29,966 nucleotides of DNA from a virus: IMG/VR virus record IMGVR_UViG_3300020174_000045, positions 1 through 29,966 of that record; one strand, written 5' to 3'. Position 1 is the stretch's first letter, and each line of letters starts with the position of its first letter. Made by a program: the position numbers and the translations under genes. The notes below the pieces were generated by a model. The model made no database searches, was not told the DNA's origin, and saw nothing but the letters and a program-made list of their open reading frames with translations. This document shows positions 29,648 to 29,966 of this stretch, piece by piece.

Positions 29648-29966
29648 ATGGCAATTACAACTGCTATCTGCAAATCATTCAAAGAAGAGTTGTTAGGAGG
29701 TGTTCACGATCTGGACACTGACACGCTCAAAGTTGCATTGATTAAAGAAACACCAACAGGTACATACGATACCAATACCGCAAATTATACTGATGTTACT
29801 GGTAATTCTGATGAAGCAGTCGGAACAGGTTACACAGCAGGTGGACAAGATTTGGACAGTGTTACAATCAGCTTAGATGGCACGACTGCTATTATTGATA
29901 TTGCTGATGAAACGTTTTCTACCGTAACTGTCTCAGCAGACGGTTGCATTATTTATAACTCTTCTC
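29648..29966 (+). CDS. Partial structural protein, cut by the window edge
   Basis: An open frame starts at ATG 29648 (MAITTAICKSFKEELLGGVH...) and is still open after 106 codons at the end of the window. The text LKVALIKETPTGTYDTNTAN, then GTGYTAGGQDLDSVTISLDG, resembles a common small phage virion protein with K-V-A-L near residue 30 and G-T-G-Y-T-A-G-G in the middle, often found after capsid genes. Its role may be in the head surface or head-tail joining. It lies after a strong terminator, so it needs readthrough or its own promoter. Confidence 0.7.
   Translation, partial: MAITTAICKSFKEELLGGVHDLDTDTLKVALIKETPTGTYDTNTANYTDVTGNSDEAVGTGYTAGGQDLDSVTISLDGTTAIIDIADETFSTVTVSADGCIIYNSS

Overview
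The window reads as part of a tailed-phage (or prophage-like) genome: almost every base is coding, genes overlap by 1 to 35 bases, there are two long blocks of co-directional genes, and the gene content is phage replication followed by head assembly. No tRNA, rRNA, transposase, integrase, lysis or phage RNA polymerase gene is visible, and both ends are cut (the last gene at 29648 runs off the right edge). The family-A DNA polymerase carries a DnaJ-like zinc insertion (two CxxCxGxG units) between its exonuclease and polymerase parts. This is the hallmark reported for HMO-2011-type marine phages of alphaproteobacteria (SAR116, SAR11 and Roseobacter RCA hosts). A GcrA-like regulator, a family typical of Alphaproteobacteria, points the same way. 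My best guess is an HMO-2011-type marine podovirus; the lineage and host are inference.

Layout. (1) 30-11097, minus strand: a replication and nucleotide-metabolism operon. In transcription order it holds primase (262 aa), a GcrA-like HTH protein, four small proteins including a zinc ribbon, DnaB-type helicase, DNA polymerase, a probable ssDNA-binding protein, a RecB/Cas4-like exonuclease, a T7-like endonuclease I, an unknown, a DUF3310 protein, a small unknown, class I ribonucleotide reductase alpha, a PD-(D/E)XK-like protein and a GIY-YIG protein. An intrinsic terminator sits just after the primase. (2) 11098-11395: a divergent promoter region with two copies of a 16-bp direct repeat. (3) 11396-15048, plus strand: a cassette of small acidic proteins around a C5-cytosine DNA methyltransferase. 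Two more copies of the repeat and an intrinsic terminator close it. (4) 15160-16384: an extended -10 promoter, a small protein, a Gp88-like cysteine-rich protein and a 24-aa membrane micro-peptide, ending in tandem terminators. (5) 16385-17023: about 640 bases without a convincing gene but rich in palindromes and short repeats, a candidate origin or control region. (6) 17024-29966, plus strand: the virion block. It holds short basic peptides, small and large terminase, a P22-type portal, two long unusual proteins, an acidic protein, scaffold, major capsid protein behind a 267-base structured leader, an Ala/Thr/Val-rich head protein, a strong terminator and the start of another structural gene.

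Working together, block 1 would make dNTPs, copy DNA and degrade or resolve DNA. Block 3 would be early expressed and modifies DNA. Block 6 packages the genome and builds the head. Most interesting for follow-up are: the repeat-bounded methyltransferase cassette; two hidden membrane micro-peptides; the roughly 200-residue helix-turn-helix extension on the large terminase; a glycine-pair tag (GG followed by L, M or Y) recurring across four late proteins; and structured leaders in front of the packaging genes and the capsid gene.
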